A DNA stretch of 64,000 nucleotides, taken from the NCBI GenBank assembly GCA_017550285.1, contig JAFZPP010000001.1:1-64000 (forward strand). Reading direction: 5' to 3'. This document shows positions 33,869 through 43,743 of the stretch, one piece after another; the first letter of the stretch is position 1; every line of letters starts with the position of its first letter. The translations under genes and the position numbers were made by a program. The notes beneath the pieces are model-generated. The model made no database searches, had not been told where the DNA came from, and saw nothing but the letters and a program-made list of their open reading frames with translations. This DNA comes from Oscillospiraceae bacterium. Lineage in GTDB: Bacteria > Bacillota > Clostridia > Oscillospirales > Ruminococcaceae.

Positions 33869-34698
33869 GACCGGCCTCCGTTTTTTGCAGTTTCAGATTC
33901 AACGCGGCATTTTCCGTCAGATTCGAGGATCAGCGTGCCGCCGTGCCGCAGCTGACATACTGCTGTATGTTGTTTCATAGAAGCCGTAAATTCAGCGGTA
34001 TCAACCTCTGTGCTGAACGGCGGGAAAGTATCGTCAAAATGTGTCAGCAAAATCGCGGCGGGTCTGAGCTGCCGGCAGATACCCGATGCGATTTGACAGA
34101 GCGAACCAAACCCCTGATACGGAAACAGCGCAAGATCGACACCTTCCGGATACGCCGTATCGGCTGCGAGCGCAAGGCTGCCGAGAATCAGAATCCGTCT
34201 GCCGTATACATCTATCAGATAGCACAATGATTCATGCTTTTCACGGCAGGATGCAATAGTCCTAATTTTCCTGATCAGTCCGTTCCGGTTTCGCAGCACA
34301 CGTTCACTGCAAAGCGTTTTCAGGATATCGACGGTACCGAGCTTGCTGTGGTTTCCTTTGATCGCTGTGATCCGGAAATCACCTGACAGAAACGTATCAC
34401 CGGCTGCGATGCGGTGCAGATGCGATTCCGCAACGCCCATTCTGCACAGACTGCGGTACGGCGCATTCGTGCAGGAGATCAGCGTATCGGGATGTACAAG
34501 GAAAGGAATACTGCCGATATGATCGAAATGTCCGTGTGAAACGAGAATCCGGCTGCATCCTGCAAAAGCATCCGCATCCACTTTGACGCGGCTTTCCGGA
34601 AATGGAAAAAAAGGATCAATCAAAAGCTGCGACTCCCCTGCCGTGATCCGAACCGAAGCGGTACCGTACCATGTGATTCTGATTCTGTTTTCCTGCAT
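33865..34698 (-). CDS. Metallo-beta-lactamase-fold hydrolase
   Basis: A 277-residue MBL-fold protein. The metal motif VSHGHFDHIGS (HxHxDH) is intact and a second half continues the fold. It resembles the UlaG/lactonase-like branch; the substrate cannot be named. It is the first gene of an operon with LytTR and DUF3021 genes, an odd partner for that pair and possibly part of its output. Confidence 0.8.
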   Translation of the reverse strand: MQENRIRITWYGTASVRITAGESQLLIDPFFPFPESRVKVDADAFAGCSRILVSHGHFDHIGSIPFLVHPDTLISCTNAPYRSLCRMGVAESHLHRIAAGDTFLSGDFRITAIKGNHSKLGTVDILKTLCSERVLRNRNGLIRKIRTIASCREKHESLCYLIDVYGRRILILGSLALAADTAYPEGVDLALFPYQGFGSLCQIASGICRQLRPAAILLTHFDDTFPPFSTEVDTAEFTASMKQHTAVCQLRHGGTLILESDGKCRVESETAKNGGRS

Positions 34699-34731
34699 AC
34701 GCGATCAACTCTTTCCAATGATATTTTCTCT

Positions 34732-34761
34732 ATTATACCACAGAATCGCCTTGTGAATCAA
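34732..34761 (-). promoter_or_regulatory. Promoter of the MBL-LytTR-DUF3021 operon
   Basis: Minus strand TTGATT, 18 bases, TATAAT, with the -10 about 35 bases before the ATG. Confidence 0.6.
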
Positions 34762-34932
34762 CCGACAGTTTGCTTTTCAGATTTTGCAAGAATGCTCTGC
34801 TTCTGTATTATATGATACCATAAACCGTAATTCGCTGTCAATGCAACTTACCCTCAAAAAAATACAACTTACTGCATCAAATGCGCAATTCAGCGGATGT
34901 CAGTGCGGCTCAACGAATACGAAATGTGTCCG

Positions 34933-35112
34933 TTAATGCTGTTCTGCTTCGTTTTTTGCATGAAGATTCACAAATTCAGCATTGTAAAACAAATAACAGG
35001 CGCAGCATGTAATGCACTGCGCCTGCTTAGCAGGAATATGTCCCCAGAGAACGCACGCGGCGTCCCAGCTCTGCTTCTCAAAACAAATGTTTGCGGTATT
35101 CTTTTCTGCCAT
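34933..35112 (-). CDS. 59-residue Cys-rich small protein
   Basis: The frame reads MAEKNTANICFEKQSWDAAC and ends with a CITCCACYLFYN cluster; six Cys in 59 residues suggest metal binding or a redox role. A GCGGGG-type ribosome binding site precedes the ATG. It is divergent from the gene at 35.2 kb; between the starts is a palindrome (TATGCC-N6-GGCATA, near 35132) that could serve as operator. A hairpin (CAGGCGCAG/CTGCGCCTG) lies inside its coding region. Not a recognised family. Confidence 0.45.
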   Translation of the reverse strand: MAEKNTANICFEKQSWDAACVLWGHIPAKQAQCITCCACYLFYNAEFVNLHAKNEAEQH

Positions 35113-35167
35113 GGTGATTTCCCCGCTTCTTTATGCCTTATTTCGGCATATACTATATCCTCAATAC

Positions 35168-35196
35168 TTGACAACTGAAAGCATTCATAATATAAT
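35168..35196 (+). promoter_or_regulatory. Consensus promoter at 35.2 kb
   Basis: TTGACA, 17 bases, TATAAT; no mismatch to the sigma-A consensus. Confidence 0.85.
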
Positions 35197-35226
35197 AGAT
35201 GTATCTTATGAATAGAGGTTTTACCT

Positions 35227-35612
35227 ATGCTACAGAAAAAGGAAACCGAAGCTGCGCCTGTTGCCGAAAACGAGGTTGAGGTGATAACTGAGCCGGTTGC
35301 GGAAGCAGTTGCAGAAGCTCCTGCTGAGACAAGCGTGCAAAATACAAACGAAACAATGAATGCAAACGTCAATTTACAAATTGTTTGCGGAGCTTTCATT
35401 GCAAACCGCGACGCGCTGAGAAAAGTCGTCAAGCTCGAAAACATGAAGATGCACATTCTGGCAGCCGATATCCTGACATCAGCCGGCGTGATTGCAGATA
35501 TGGAGACCCCAGCCTCACGGCAGTAAACATCATGGCGGCAATCGTCGCGCTTGCAGCGGAGCAGGAGGCGGATGATGCCAGCACCGCAGCAATCATTGCA
35601 GCAGGCTGCTGA
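35227..35612 (+). pseudogene. Frameshifted acidic, Ala-rich small protein
   Basis: A 99-codon frame (MLQKKETEAAPVAENEVEVI, ...VCGAFIANRDALRKVVKLEN) stops at 35526, while a neighbouring frame continues DPSLTAVNIMAAIVALAAEQ to 35612 with the same composition. Adding one base near 35502 would join them into about 128 residues. This is either a point frameshift or programmed recoding; the former is simpler. Strong promoter and terminator suggest the gene was recently intact. Function unknown. Confidence 0.55.
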
Positions 35613-35641
35613 TATAAATTAAAAAACACAGTGCCAAACAG

Positions 35642-35670
35642 AAAACCGATACGATCAACGTATCGGTTTT
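35642..35670. terminator. Bidirectional terminator
   Basis: AAAACCGATACG pairs with CGTATCGGTTTT, placed between convergent genes. Confidence 0.8.
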
Positions 35671-35678
35671 CAGCGTAA

Positions 35679-35981
35679 TTACTTTTTCTTGGACTTCTTA
35701 GCAGGTTTGGTGTTGACCTTCTCTTTCAGCGCTGCGCCGGCCTTGAATTTGACGAGCGTAGAAGCCGCAATCTTGATGGATTCACCGTTTGCCGGATTGC
35801 GGCCGGTTCTTGCCGCTCTCTCCGAGGTCTCGAAGGTGCCGAAGCCGATGAGCTGCACCTTGTCCTTCTTTTGCAGCGTTTCGGACACGACAGTCACAAA
35901 AGACTTGAGTACAGCATCAACATCCTTCTTGGACATGCCGGTTTCGTTTGTGATCGCTTCGATCAGTTCAGCCTTGTTCAT
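35679..35981 (-). CDS. hup: HU-family DNA-binding protein
   Basis: A 100-residue HU protein: MNKAELIEAITNETGMSKKD, the QLIGFGTFETSERAARTGRN beta-arm and the PANGESIKI motif are all present, with a Lys-rich tail (PAKKSKKK). HU binds and bends DNA and compacts the nucleoid. The start follows GGAGG. Its own consensus promoter precedes it. Confidence 0.95.
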   Translation of the reverse strand: MNKAELIEAITNETGMSKKDVDAVLKSFVTVVSETLQKKDKVQLIGFGTFETSERAARTGRNPANGESIKIAASTLVKFKAGAALKEKVNTKPAKKSKKK

Positions 35982-36033
35982 AATACTTCCTCCAAAAACA
36001 GTAGTTTCACGGGGATGTGCCCGTGTCCTCTCA

Positions 36034-36062
36034 ATTATAGTACATTGCGGACAATTTGTCAA
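36034..36062 (-). promoter_or_regulatory. Promoter of the HU gene
   Basis: Minus strand TTGACA (36062-36057), 17 bases, TATAAT (36039-36034). Confidence 0.85.
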
Positions 36063-36213
36063 GAGTATAATCATAATAATTGCATCGGATCGGTTCTGTG
36101 CATCAGGGAAAAGCTGACCTTTCGGCATGCTTTGAATACGACAGACATTTCATGCGAAGCGGGATTGAGCTCTCTCCGTTCAAAATGCCGCTTCCGAAAT
36201 TGGCAAAGTAGAA

Positions 36214-36252
36214 AAGCAGACTGCGTAATGAGTACGCAGCCTGCTTCATTTT
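36214..36252. terminator. Terminator after the methyltransferase gene
   Basis: GCAG-A-CTGCGTA pairs with TACGCAG-C-CTGC; T-rich on both sides. Confidence 0.65.
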
Positions 36253-36254
36253 TA

Positions 36255-36854
36255 TTATGATTTTTGTATCACCGCGATCACGCAGGGCATTCTCCCCTCT
36301 ACTACGCTGAATTCTGCATCCGTAAAACCTGCATTCGCAAAGAACTGCCTGTATGACGCAAAATCAAACTGCCGCTTGAAGCTCGCGCCCAGTTTTTCCA
36401 ATAGTTTCACTGTTATTTTTTGTCCTGCCCGCTCATTGTTGATATAAGTCGGGATAATGACCATGCCGTCCGGCTTGCAGACGCGCAGAAGCTCTCTGAT
36501 TGCCGCTTCCGGATCATCGAGCAAATGAATGACATTGCCCGCAACAACCTTGTCAAAGCGGTTATCTTTGCATTTTAAGTGTGTCAGATCGGCACGGCGC
36601 ACTTTGACATTGCCGTATTTGCGGCATTTTTTATATGTCTGCCGCAGCATTCCGTCGGACATATCCGTCGCAATCAGCAGTCTGCACTTCTGCGCAATCG
36701 GCTCACTGATTGCACCCGTTCCGCAGGCGCATTCGAGAACGATGTCGTCCTCAGAAATGTATGCGGCGACACACTTTCCCGTATTAGTATAGACACGGCG
36801 GTTATAAACCGTTTCAAAGAAATCATACAGCGGTGAAACCTTATCCCAGAACAT
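36255..36854 (-). CDS. Class I SAM-dependent methyltransferase
   Basis: A 199-residue methyltransferase. The SAM-binding motif I is LECACGTGAISEPIA, followed by ATDMSDGMLRQ (motif II) and VVAGNVIHLLDDPEAAIREL (motif IV/V), the UbiE-like arrangement. The substrate is unknown. GGAGAATTGTG precedes the ATG. The gene starts 13 bases past the stop of the ABC permease gene on the same strand, so it may be the last gene of that operon. Confidence 0.85.
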   Translation of the reverse strand: MFWDKVSPLYDFFETVYNRRVYTNTGKCVAAYISEDDIVLECACGTGAISEPIAQKCRLLIATDMSDGMLRQTYKKCRKYGNVKVRRADLTHLKCKDNRFDKVVAGNVIHLLDDPEAAIRELLRVCKPDGMVIIPTYINNERAGQKITVKLLEKLGASFKRQFDFASYRQFFANAGFTDAEFSVVEGRMPCVIAVIQKS

Positions 36855-36867
36855 CACAATTCTCCTC

Positions 36868-39570
36868 TCACTCTCTGTTTTTCAAGATCTCTGCCGGTGA
36901 AATCCGGGTGATCTTACCGATCAGCAGACGGTTAATGACAAAATACACAAGAATAACCGCAGCAAAAATGAGCACATACAAATGCCACGGAAATGCAAGT
37001 TTCATCGAGCAGGCAACATTGCAGATAAAGCTCGGATAGATCGCATCCATGACTGCTTTTGCAAGCGGCACGGCAAGCAGTGCACCGACTGCGACAATCA
37101 GCAGATTGCCGTTCAGATACAGCGCCCTGATCTCTTTGGGACGGTAACCGAAAATTTTAATCAGCGAGATGCCCGATGCGGCGCGGTCAATCATGACGCC
37201 CATCATCAGATACATGACCACGCAGAAAATCACCGTACCTGCTGCAATCAGCGTTATGACCAGCGGGAACATCAGCTCAACAAACACACTGGAGCCTCGC
37301 GTGATGTCCTCTTTTGTAGTCACCGAATACACTCTGCCCTCTTCAATATTCAGCATTCTATCGGAATAGACTGCGTTGAAATAATCCTCATCCTGCCCGA
37401 ACAGCTCGCGCATACTGTCAATATCCATAAAGATCGTAAATCCGACGGAATAATTGCTGATGCCGGTCACGGTAAAGCTGTAATCCGTATCGGCGGCGTA
37501 ATCCGAGAAAATCACGTGGTCGCCTGTTTTGTAGCCAAACCGTTCCACCAAAGACGAGTTGATGACCGCTTTGTTCCGCCCCTTTTCCGGTTTCGCATCG
37601 AAAAATCTGTTGTCGCTGTCGATGCCGATGACCGTCACATCCAGCGTATAGCCCATGCAGTCGGTGCTGAGGGTTTCGATATAGGCAGCCTCTCCGCCCT
37701 GCGGCGGCGTTTTCTCCGGATATTTATAGAGATACTGATATTCGTATTTCGTATCGCTGACCGTATCCCGCTGCACCGCTTCGCACATGACATAGCAGTC
37801 CAGTCCCATGATGACAACCATAATTGACACGAACATACCGAGCATCATCGCAATGGCGGAGCGTGATTCGCGGACAAGCTGCCGGATTGCAAACAGCAGC
37901 GGAAAGCGCTTGGTTTTCAGCGAAAACTGCCGGTTGCTGCCTGCTGACTGCTCATTTTTCATCAGGGAAAGTGCCGTCCGCGAGAGCTTTTTGTTGATGA
38001 CAACTGCATTGACAACAGCCGAAATCAGCGGCGGCAGAACCAGTGCGTAGATCACGAGATACGGCGGATAGATCACATCGAAAACCGGCAGTGAGAAATA
38101 CGCATACGAATCCTGCGCCTGAGCGCTGACACCAAATGCAAAGCCAAGTACCGTGCCGATCAATGCGGCGAGAAATGCCACAAGCGTCGGCATGGTGATG
38201 TAGTGCAGCATGAGGTTCTTTTTCTTAACGCCGAGCGCATACAGCGCACCGATCACGCTCTGCTCCTGCTCAATCTGATGCACGACAAACACCGAAATCA
38301 CATACGCAAACAGCGCCAGAACGATGATGCCCGCAACCAGACCTGCGTTTTTGTCCATGATGACATCGCCCGCCGCTGCGGCAATGCGGATATTGTCCTC
38401 CGCCTTCACAAACGAGGTCAGGTTTTCAATTTCGATCTCGAAGACTTCATCCAGCAGTTCATCGGTGTTGTCCTGCAATTCGGTCACGCCGTCTGCAAGC
38501 TCTGCCGAACCGTCAGCCGCCTCCGCTGTTCCGTCTGTATAATCATAGATGCCCTGCCGGAATTCAGCAAGTTCATCCAGACTGCTTTTCAGCTCTGCAA
38601 GCTCTGCGGAATGTGTTGCAGCAATGAGCGTTTCCAGCGCATCTGCATAAGTTTCCTCTGTCAGTTCGATATGCTGCTTGGCAAGATTTTGATTCGCCTG
38701 TGCAAGATACTGTGCAAACAGCGCATCCGCAGCGTCACGCAGTTTTTTGTTATTGCCGGTCAGTTTATCAAGCCCGTCAGAAAGTTCCTCTGCGCCGCCT
38801 TTCAGATCACGGATGCCGTTTTCAATATCACGGCGTTCCTGCAAAATGTCGTCAACCGTTTCGCGGACATATTTGTTTTCAACCTGTTCCGGTTCAATTT
38901 TGATTGCCTTGATTTTCTCTTTCAGCGCGTCGTCCGTTGTATTGCCGAGACGGTAGGCATAGGTATATTCCTCGGCATTCTGCGCGCCGTTCTCTTTGAT
39001 TGCATCATACTGTTCTGCCGTCACAAACAGCAGACCGAATGTGCTCCGTTCCACTGCCGTATCGCTGAATTTCGCAATACACATATCGTAATCCGGCACA
39101 GAACCGATGCCCGTAATCCTGAAATCCGTGCCGCCCGCCGTAAGCATATCCCCGATATGAATACAATGCGCATCGGCATAACCCTTTTCAACCACTGCTT
39201 CGCCGTTTTTCGCTGCAAGTGTTCCCTCGTCAAGCTGAATCAGGTCAATTTTGTTCCGATTCGCAAACAGCCGCAGTGTCGCATGTTCGTCGGTTTTCAA
39301 ATCCAATGAAAACATCGGCTCAATAATTGTACCCTCATCTGTCAATCCTGCAATGTCATCATCACTGAGCGGCAGAAAAACAGAAAACTGTCCGTCCTCG
39401 ACCATGTTTTTCGCTTTCTGATGTTCCGTTCCCTGAATAATCATTTCCGAGGAACCGACAATCGAAACGACCAGATACAGCCCCATGACAAACAGCAGAA
39501 ACAGCGCCAGATACCGCCCGAAATTCGCCCGCAGATCGCGCAGCAGCCGCTTTCTGAGTACCTTGTTCAT
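36868..39570 (-). CDS. FtsX-type ABC transporter permease
   Basis: A 900-residue permease with an N-terminal membrane helix (LALFLLFVMGLYLVVSIVG), a large outside region with a helical segment (about 230-380) and two FtsX-like membrane blocks: three helices near residues 405-540 and three at the C-terminus (about 780-890). This is the MacB/BceB-like export or lipid-handling class. Translation couples to the ATPase gene by an ATGA overlap. The helical segment may reach across the cell wall, but that is inference. Confidence 0.85.
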   Translation of the reverse strand: MNKVLRKRLLRDLRANFGRYLALFLLFVMGLYLVVSIVGSSEMIIQGTEHQKAKNMVEDGQFSVFLPLSDDDIAGLTDEGTIIEPMFSLDLKTDEHATLRLFANRNKIDLIQLDEGTLAAKNGEAVVEKGYADAHCIHIGDMLTAGGTDFRITGIGSVPDYDMCIAKFSDTAVERSTFGLLFVTAEQYDAIKENGAQNAEEYTYAYRLGNTTDDALKEKIKAIKIEPEQVENKYVRETVDDILQERRDIENGIRDLKGGAEELSDGLDKLTGNNKKLRDAADALFAQYLAQANQNLAKQHIELTEETYADALETLIAATHSAELAELKSSLDELAEFRQGIYDYTDGTAEAADGSAELADGVTELQDNTDELLDEVFEIEIENLTSFVKAEDNIRIAAAAGDVIMDKNAGLVAGIIVLALFAYVISVFVVHQIEQEQSVIGALYALGVKKKNLMLHYITMPTLVAFLAALIGTVLGFAFGVSAQAQDSYAYFSLPVFDVIYPPYLVIYALVLPPLISAVVNAVVINKKLSRTALSLMKNEQSAGSNRQFSLKTKRFPLLFAIRQLVRESRSAIAMMLGMFVSIMVVIMGLDCYVMCEAVQRDTVSDTKYEYQYLYKYPEKTPPQGGEAAYIETLSTDCMGYTLDVTVIGIDSDNRFFDAKPEKGRNKAVINSSLVERFGYKTGDHVIFSDYAADTDYSFTVTGISNYSVGFTIFMDIDSMRELFGQDEDYFNAVYSDRMLNIEEGRVYSVTTKEDITRGSSVFVELMFPLVITLIAAGTVIFCVVMYLMMGVMIDRAASGISLIKIFGYRPKEIRALYLNGNLLIVAVGALLAVPLAKAVMDAIYPSFICNVACSMKLAFPWHLYVLIFAAVILVYFVINRLLIGKITRISPAEILKNRE

Positions 39571-40271
39571 CACAAATCCTCCAATTCGGCGGCGGGAATT
39601 CTGGTTTCATTCATATATTCCTTTTTCACCAGTCCGTCCTTAATGAGAATGACCTTATGCACCATGTTTTTGATTGAATTGTTATGCGTGACGATCAGCA
39701 TGGTTGTGCCGTATTTTGCATTGATTTCTTCGAGCAGTACCAGAATATCGCGGCTTGTTTTGGAGTCCAGTGCGCCGGTCGGTTCATCGCAGAGCAGCAG
39801 CTTCGGATTCTTGATGAGTGCTCTTGCGATTGCCGTCCGCTGCTGCTGACCGCCTGAGAGCTGAGCCGGAAATTTATTCTGATGCTCCGTCAGTCCGAGT
39901 GTTTCAAGCAGTTCGTCCATGTCAAGCGGATGCTCCGCAATATGCTGACAAATCTGGATATTCTCGCGCACGGTCAGATTCGGCACGAGGTTGTAAAACT
40001 GAAAAATAAAACCGAGGTTGTCGCGGCGATAGTCCGACAGCGCAGCGGGCTTCAGCCCAAAAATCTCCTTTCCGTCCACGGTGATCGAGCCGGAATCCAT
40101 CGTGTCCAGACCCCCGATGCAGTTGAGCAGCGTCGATTTTCCCGAACCGCTCGTCCCCTGAATCACGCACATCTGTCCGCGTTCCAGCCCTGTGCTGATG
40201 CCTTTGAGCACCTGCACATAACTCGTGTCTTTGCCGTAGCTTTTTTTCACATCTTTCACCTGTAAATACAT
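39570..40271 (-). CDS. ABC transporter ATP-binding protein (MacB/LolD-like)
   Basis: A 233-residue ATPase with Walker A GTSGSGKST, signature LSGGQQQRTAIARAL and Walker B LLLCDEPTGALDS, the MacB/LolD/BceA class that works with FtsX-type permeases. AAGGAGG precedes two consecutive ATG codons; the second has the better spacing. The upstream gene is the TetR regulator on the same strand. Confidence 0.93.
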   Translation of the reverse strand: MYLQVKDVKKSYGKDTSYVQVLKGISTGLERGQMCVIQGTSGSGKSTLLNCIGGLDTMDSGSITVDGKEIFGLKPAALSDYRRDNLGFIFQFYNLVPNLTVRENIQICQHIAEHPLDMDELLETLGLTEHQNKFPAQLSGGQQQRTAIARALIKNPKLLLCDEPTGALDSKTSRDILVLLEEINAKYGTTMLIVTHNNSIKNMVHKVILIKDGLVKKEYMNETRIPAAELEDL

Positions 40272-40285
40272 CATTGCCCTCCTTG

Positions 40286-40334
40286 TTAGTCGCGCCTAAC
40301 TAACGTGTATAAGGGAATGCAGATTCCCTTATAC
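40286..40334 (-). promoter_or_regulatory. Hairpin and TTAGT/ACTAA palindrome before the ABC genes
   Basis: GTATAAGGGAAT pairs with ATTCCCTTATAC right at the tetR stop codon; next comes TTAGT-N8-ACTAA (40286-40303), then AAGGAGG. The palindrome could be a second regulator site or an RNA element; the hairpin may partly terminate tetR transcripts. Confidence 0.5.
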
Positions 40335-40946
40335 ATCGTCCTCTAACATATGCGCCGTCCAGCCCTCGATCAGCATATCCATGACCGGCTTGATCTCTTT
40401 CCGTGCGCGTTCCCTGCTGTCCTCATGCGTCACCAGATGCACAAAGGCATTGATTGAAACATGAGAAAACCAGTGCAGGAAATACTGATTGATGCGCTTG
40501 CCCGGAAAGAGCACAGCATATTTCTGTGCAAGTGCAAGATTGTGCTGCTCGATCATCTCCACAAAGCGGTCGATGATGTTCACATAGCACGAGCCTGCGG
40601 ACTTTTCAAGCAGAATCAGCAGTGCATCGCGGTCGGCATACAGCAGCGAAATCATCATATCTGCAAAGTCGTCATGGTCGCCGGTTTCATGCTGAAACGC
40701 AACGGGGTCAGCGTGCAGATCAGAAGAAAAATGCTGCGCAATCGCCTGTAAAATTCTTTGCAGCGGTTCATCGACAACCGCGCCGAACAGCCCGTTTTTA
40801 TCCTTGCAGAAGAAATAGACCGCGCCGGTCGTCATGCCTGCCGCGGCACTGATCGACCGCAGAGATGCCTTTGCAAAGCCTTTCTCAAGAAACTCTTTTT
40901 TTGCACATTCAATCAGCCGCCCGCGGGCTTCATTTTCCTGTTCCAT
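40329..40946 (-). CDS. TetR/AcrR-family repressor
   Basis: A 205-residue regulator. The N-terminal helix-turn-helix is ARGRLIECAKKEFLEKGFAK then ASLRSISAAAGMTTGAVYFF; the C-terminal ~150 residues form the ligand domain. The start behind AGAGGTG is preferred over an upstream ATG that lies before the promoter. It stands first in the operon with the ABC exporter and has an operator at its own promoter, so it is probably the exporter's repressor. Ligand unknown. Confidence 0.9.
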   Translation of the reverse strand: MEQENEARGRLIECAKKEFLEKGFAKASLRSISAAAGMTTGAVYFFCKDKNGLFGAVVDEPLQRILQAIAQHFSSDLHADPVAFQHETGDHDDFADMMISLLYADRDALLILLEKSAGSCYVNIIDRFVEMIEQHNLALAQKYAVLFPGKRINQYFLHWFSHVSINAFVHLVTHEDSRERARKEIKPVMDMLIEGWTAHMLEDDV

Positions 40947-40964
40947 TGTATCACCTCTGTTCAT

Positions 40965-40986
40965 AACAGTGTTACCTAACACCGTT
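40965..40986 (-). promoter_or_regulatory. TetR operator
   Basis: AACGGTGTTA-GG-TAACACTGTT, a near-perfect 22-base palindrome next to the -10 element, placed to block transcription. Confidence 0.7.
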
Positions 40987-41015
40987 ATCATACCAAATGC
41001 AGAACCGATTGTCAA
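40987..41015 (-). promoter_or_regulatory. Promoter of the tetR-ABC operon
   Basis: Minus strand TTGACA (41015-41010), 17 bases, TATGAT (40992-40987), adjoining the palindrome. Confidence 0.75.
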
Positions 41016-41122
41016 TATATCTCTGCGATAATCGTCGTTTTATCCACATTTCCAGAAATTGTGTTCGATACATTCTACAGGCAGATCGCTCAGAAAATAA
41101 CGGTTAGTCTTTCCTTATCATC

Positions 41123-41174
41123 TTGACAAAACAATCCGGCGTATGTTATAATATCGCCGTTAGCATCTGCTAAC
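41123..41174 (+). promoter_or_regulatory. Enolase promoter with GTTAGCAT box
   Basis: TTGACA, 18 bases, TATAAT (41147-41152), followed by GTTAGCATCTGCTAAC at 41159-41174, a palindrome at the transcription start. The same box recurs at 42.73, 43.34 and 43.40 kb. Confidence 0.75.
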
Positions 41175-41188
41175 GAGAATAAATCATT

Positions 41189-42620
<1,432 letters not shown>

Positions 42621-42672
42621 CCACTCGTAACTGATATAAGCAAATCACCGGAATTCAGCACATAAATCACCG

Positions 42673-42705
42673 AAAAAAGCCGTTCAGGATTGGACGGCTT
42701 TTTTC
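42673..42705 (+). terminator. Terminator of eno
   Basis: AAAAAAGCCGTTC pairs with GGACGGCTTTTTT. Confidence 0.9.
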
Positions 42706-42716
42706 GCACAAATATC

Positions 42717-42763
42717 TTGCAATTTGAGTTAGCATATGCTATAATATAGTTGCAGTATGCTAA
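42717..42763 (+). promoter_or_regulatory. Promoter with two GTTAGCAT-type half sites
   Basis: TTGCAA, 17 bases, TATAAT (42740-42745). GTTAGCATATGCTA (42728-42741) covers the spacer and the -10, and TATGCTAAC (42755-42763) lies at the start point, so a bound regulator would block the promoter. Confidence 0.7.
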
Positions 42764-42792
42764 CCGATAATATAATAGGAGGACATTCTGTC

Positions 42793-43287
42793 ATGGAACT
42801 GAAACTCGGAGATGTTCAGACGACCGCACTGATTCCGCTTGCAGTCAAAGCGAATGAGACGCTGCGGAAAAATGCACGTATCAAGGACAAAAAAGCTGTT
42901 GAGATCATCAAGGCTCTGCAAATTGATACAGCACAGTACGATAAATTCATGTCTCATGAGGGCGTGATTGCAAGAACAATCATGCTTGACCGTCAGCTCA
43001 GGGACATCATCAAAAAGCATGTGCAGGAATTTTTCAACAGCGTATACCGTGTGCTTCGTCCGAACGGCAGACTGATTCTGCGGGATATGACGATGAAATC
43101 ACCCGTAAAGCGCTGGTTCTGCAATCATATTGAGATGCCGCTGGCGCATCTGTTCGGCAAAGGCGATGTTCGGATTTACGGCAGAGAGGATGTGCAGCAG
43201 CTATGCAGCAATGCAGGACTGCACATGGAACTCTTTGAAGTCAGACCTGTTTTTCGGCTGCATTGTGTTGCGAGAAAGCCAAAATAA
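42793..43287 (+). CDS. Chimeric methyltransferase made by internal deletion
   Basis: A 164-residue frame joining two unrelated methyltransferase parts. Residues 1-70 (MELKLGDVQTTALIPLAVKA...) are the start of a leucine-carboxyl/Tcmp-type O-methyltransferase; residues about 80-164 (VYRVLRPNGRLILRDMTMKS...) are the end of a UbiE-like class I methyltransferase. The SAM-binding motifs of both parents are missing, so activity is doubtful. The in-frame join looks like a deletion that fused neighbouring genes. The promoter with its operator boxes is intact, so a product is likely still made. Confidence 0.7.
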   Translation: MELKLGDVQTTALIPLAVKANETLRKNARIKDKKAVEIIKALQIDTAQYDKFMSHEGVIARTIMLDRQLRDIIKKHVQEFFNSVYRVLRPNGRLILRDMTMKSPVKRWFCNHIEMPLAHLFGKGDVRIYGREDVQQLCSNAGLHMELFEVRPVFRLHCVARKPK

Positions 43288-43301
43288 TCTGCGCAAAACC
43301 C

Positions 43302-43416
43302 TTGACAAATACACAAACAAGTGCTATAATAAAGCCACAGTTAGCATCGGCTAATTACCAGCAGATCGAAATCAGTTGCTGCTGTATCGTTTGGCCACAA
43401 GTTAGCATAGACTAAT
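43302..43416 (+). promoter_or_regulatory. Feo operon promoter with two GTTAGCAT boxes
   Basis: TTGACA (43302), 17 bases, TATAAT (43325-43330); boxes GTTAGCATCGGCTAAT at 43340-43355 and GTTAGCATAGACTAAT at 43401-43416. The context is iron uptake, so a Fur- or DtxR-type metalloregulator is the likely reader. Confidence 0.75.
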
Positions 43417-43443
43417 GCATTTCAAAACAGAAAAGAGGTCCGT

Positions 43444-43743
43444 ATGAGCGTCGTAATCGTAGGCGGCAATGACCGCATGGCAACAAGGTATCAGGACATC
43501 TGCAAGCAGTATAAATGGAAATCCAAGGTTTTCACGCAGCTTCCGGCAGATTTTGAGAATAAAATCGGCGAGCCCGATCTGCTGGTCGTTTTCACAAGCA
43601 CATGTTCGCATAAAATGCTTGCCGGTGTAAAGAATAGATCTGAAAAGCGCGGCATTCCCGTGAAGCATGTTCACAGCGCGAGTGTCCGTGCTTTGAAAAA
43701 GCTGCTTGAATGCTACGAGATGAAACAGGATGTCGGAACATGA
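43444..43743 (+). CDS. DUF2325 protein of the Feo operon
   Basis: A 99-residue protein with the DUF2325 layout: MSVVIVGGNDRMATRYQDIC and a second element LLVVFTSTCSHKMLAGVKN, a Rossmann-like small domain. DUF2325 proteins often sit in metal-related operons of Firmicutes; the role is not settled. AAAAGAGG precedes the ATG. It is the first gene after the promoter with the metal-type boxes. Confidence 0.8.
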   Translation: MSVVIVGGNDRMATRYQDICKQYKWKSKVFTQLPADFENKIGEPDLLVVFTSTCSHKMLAGVKNRSEKRGIPVKHVHSASVRALKKLLECYEMKQDVGT

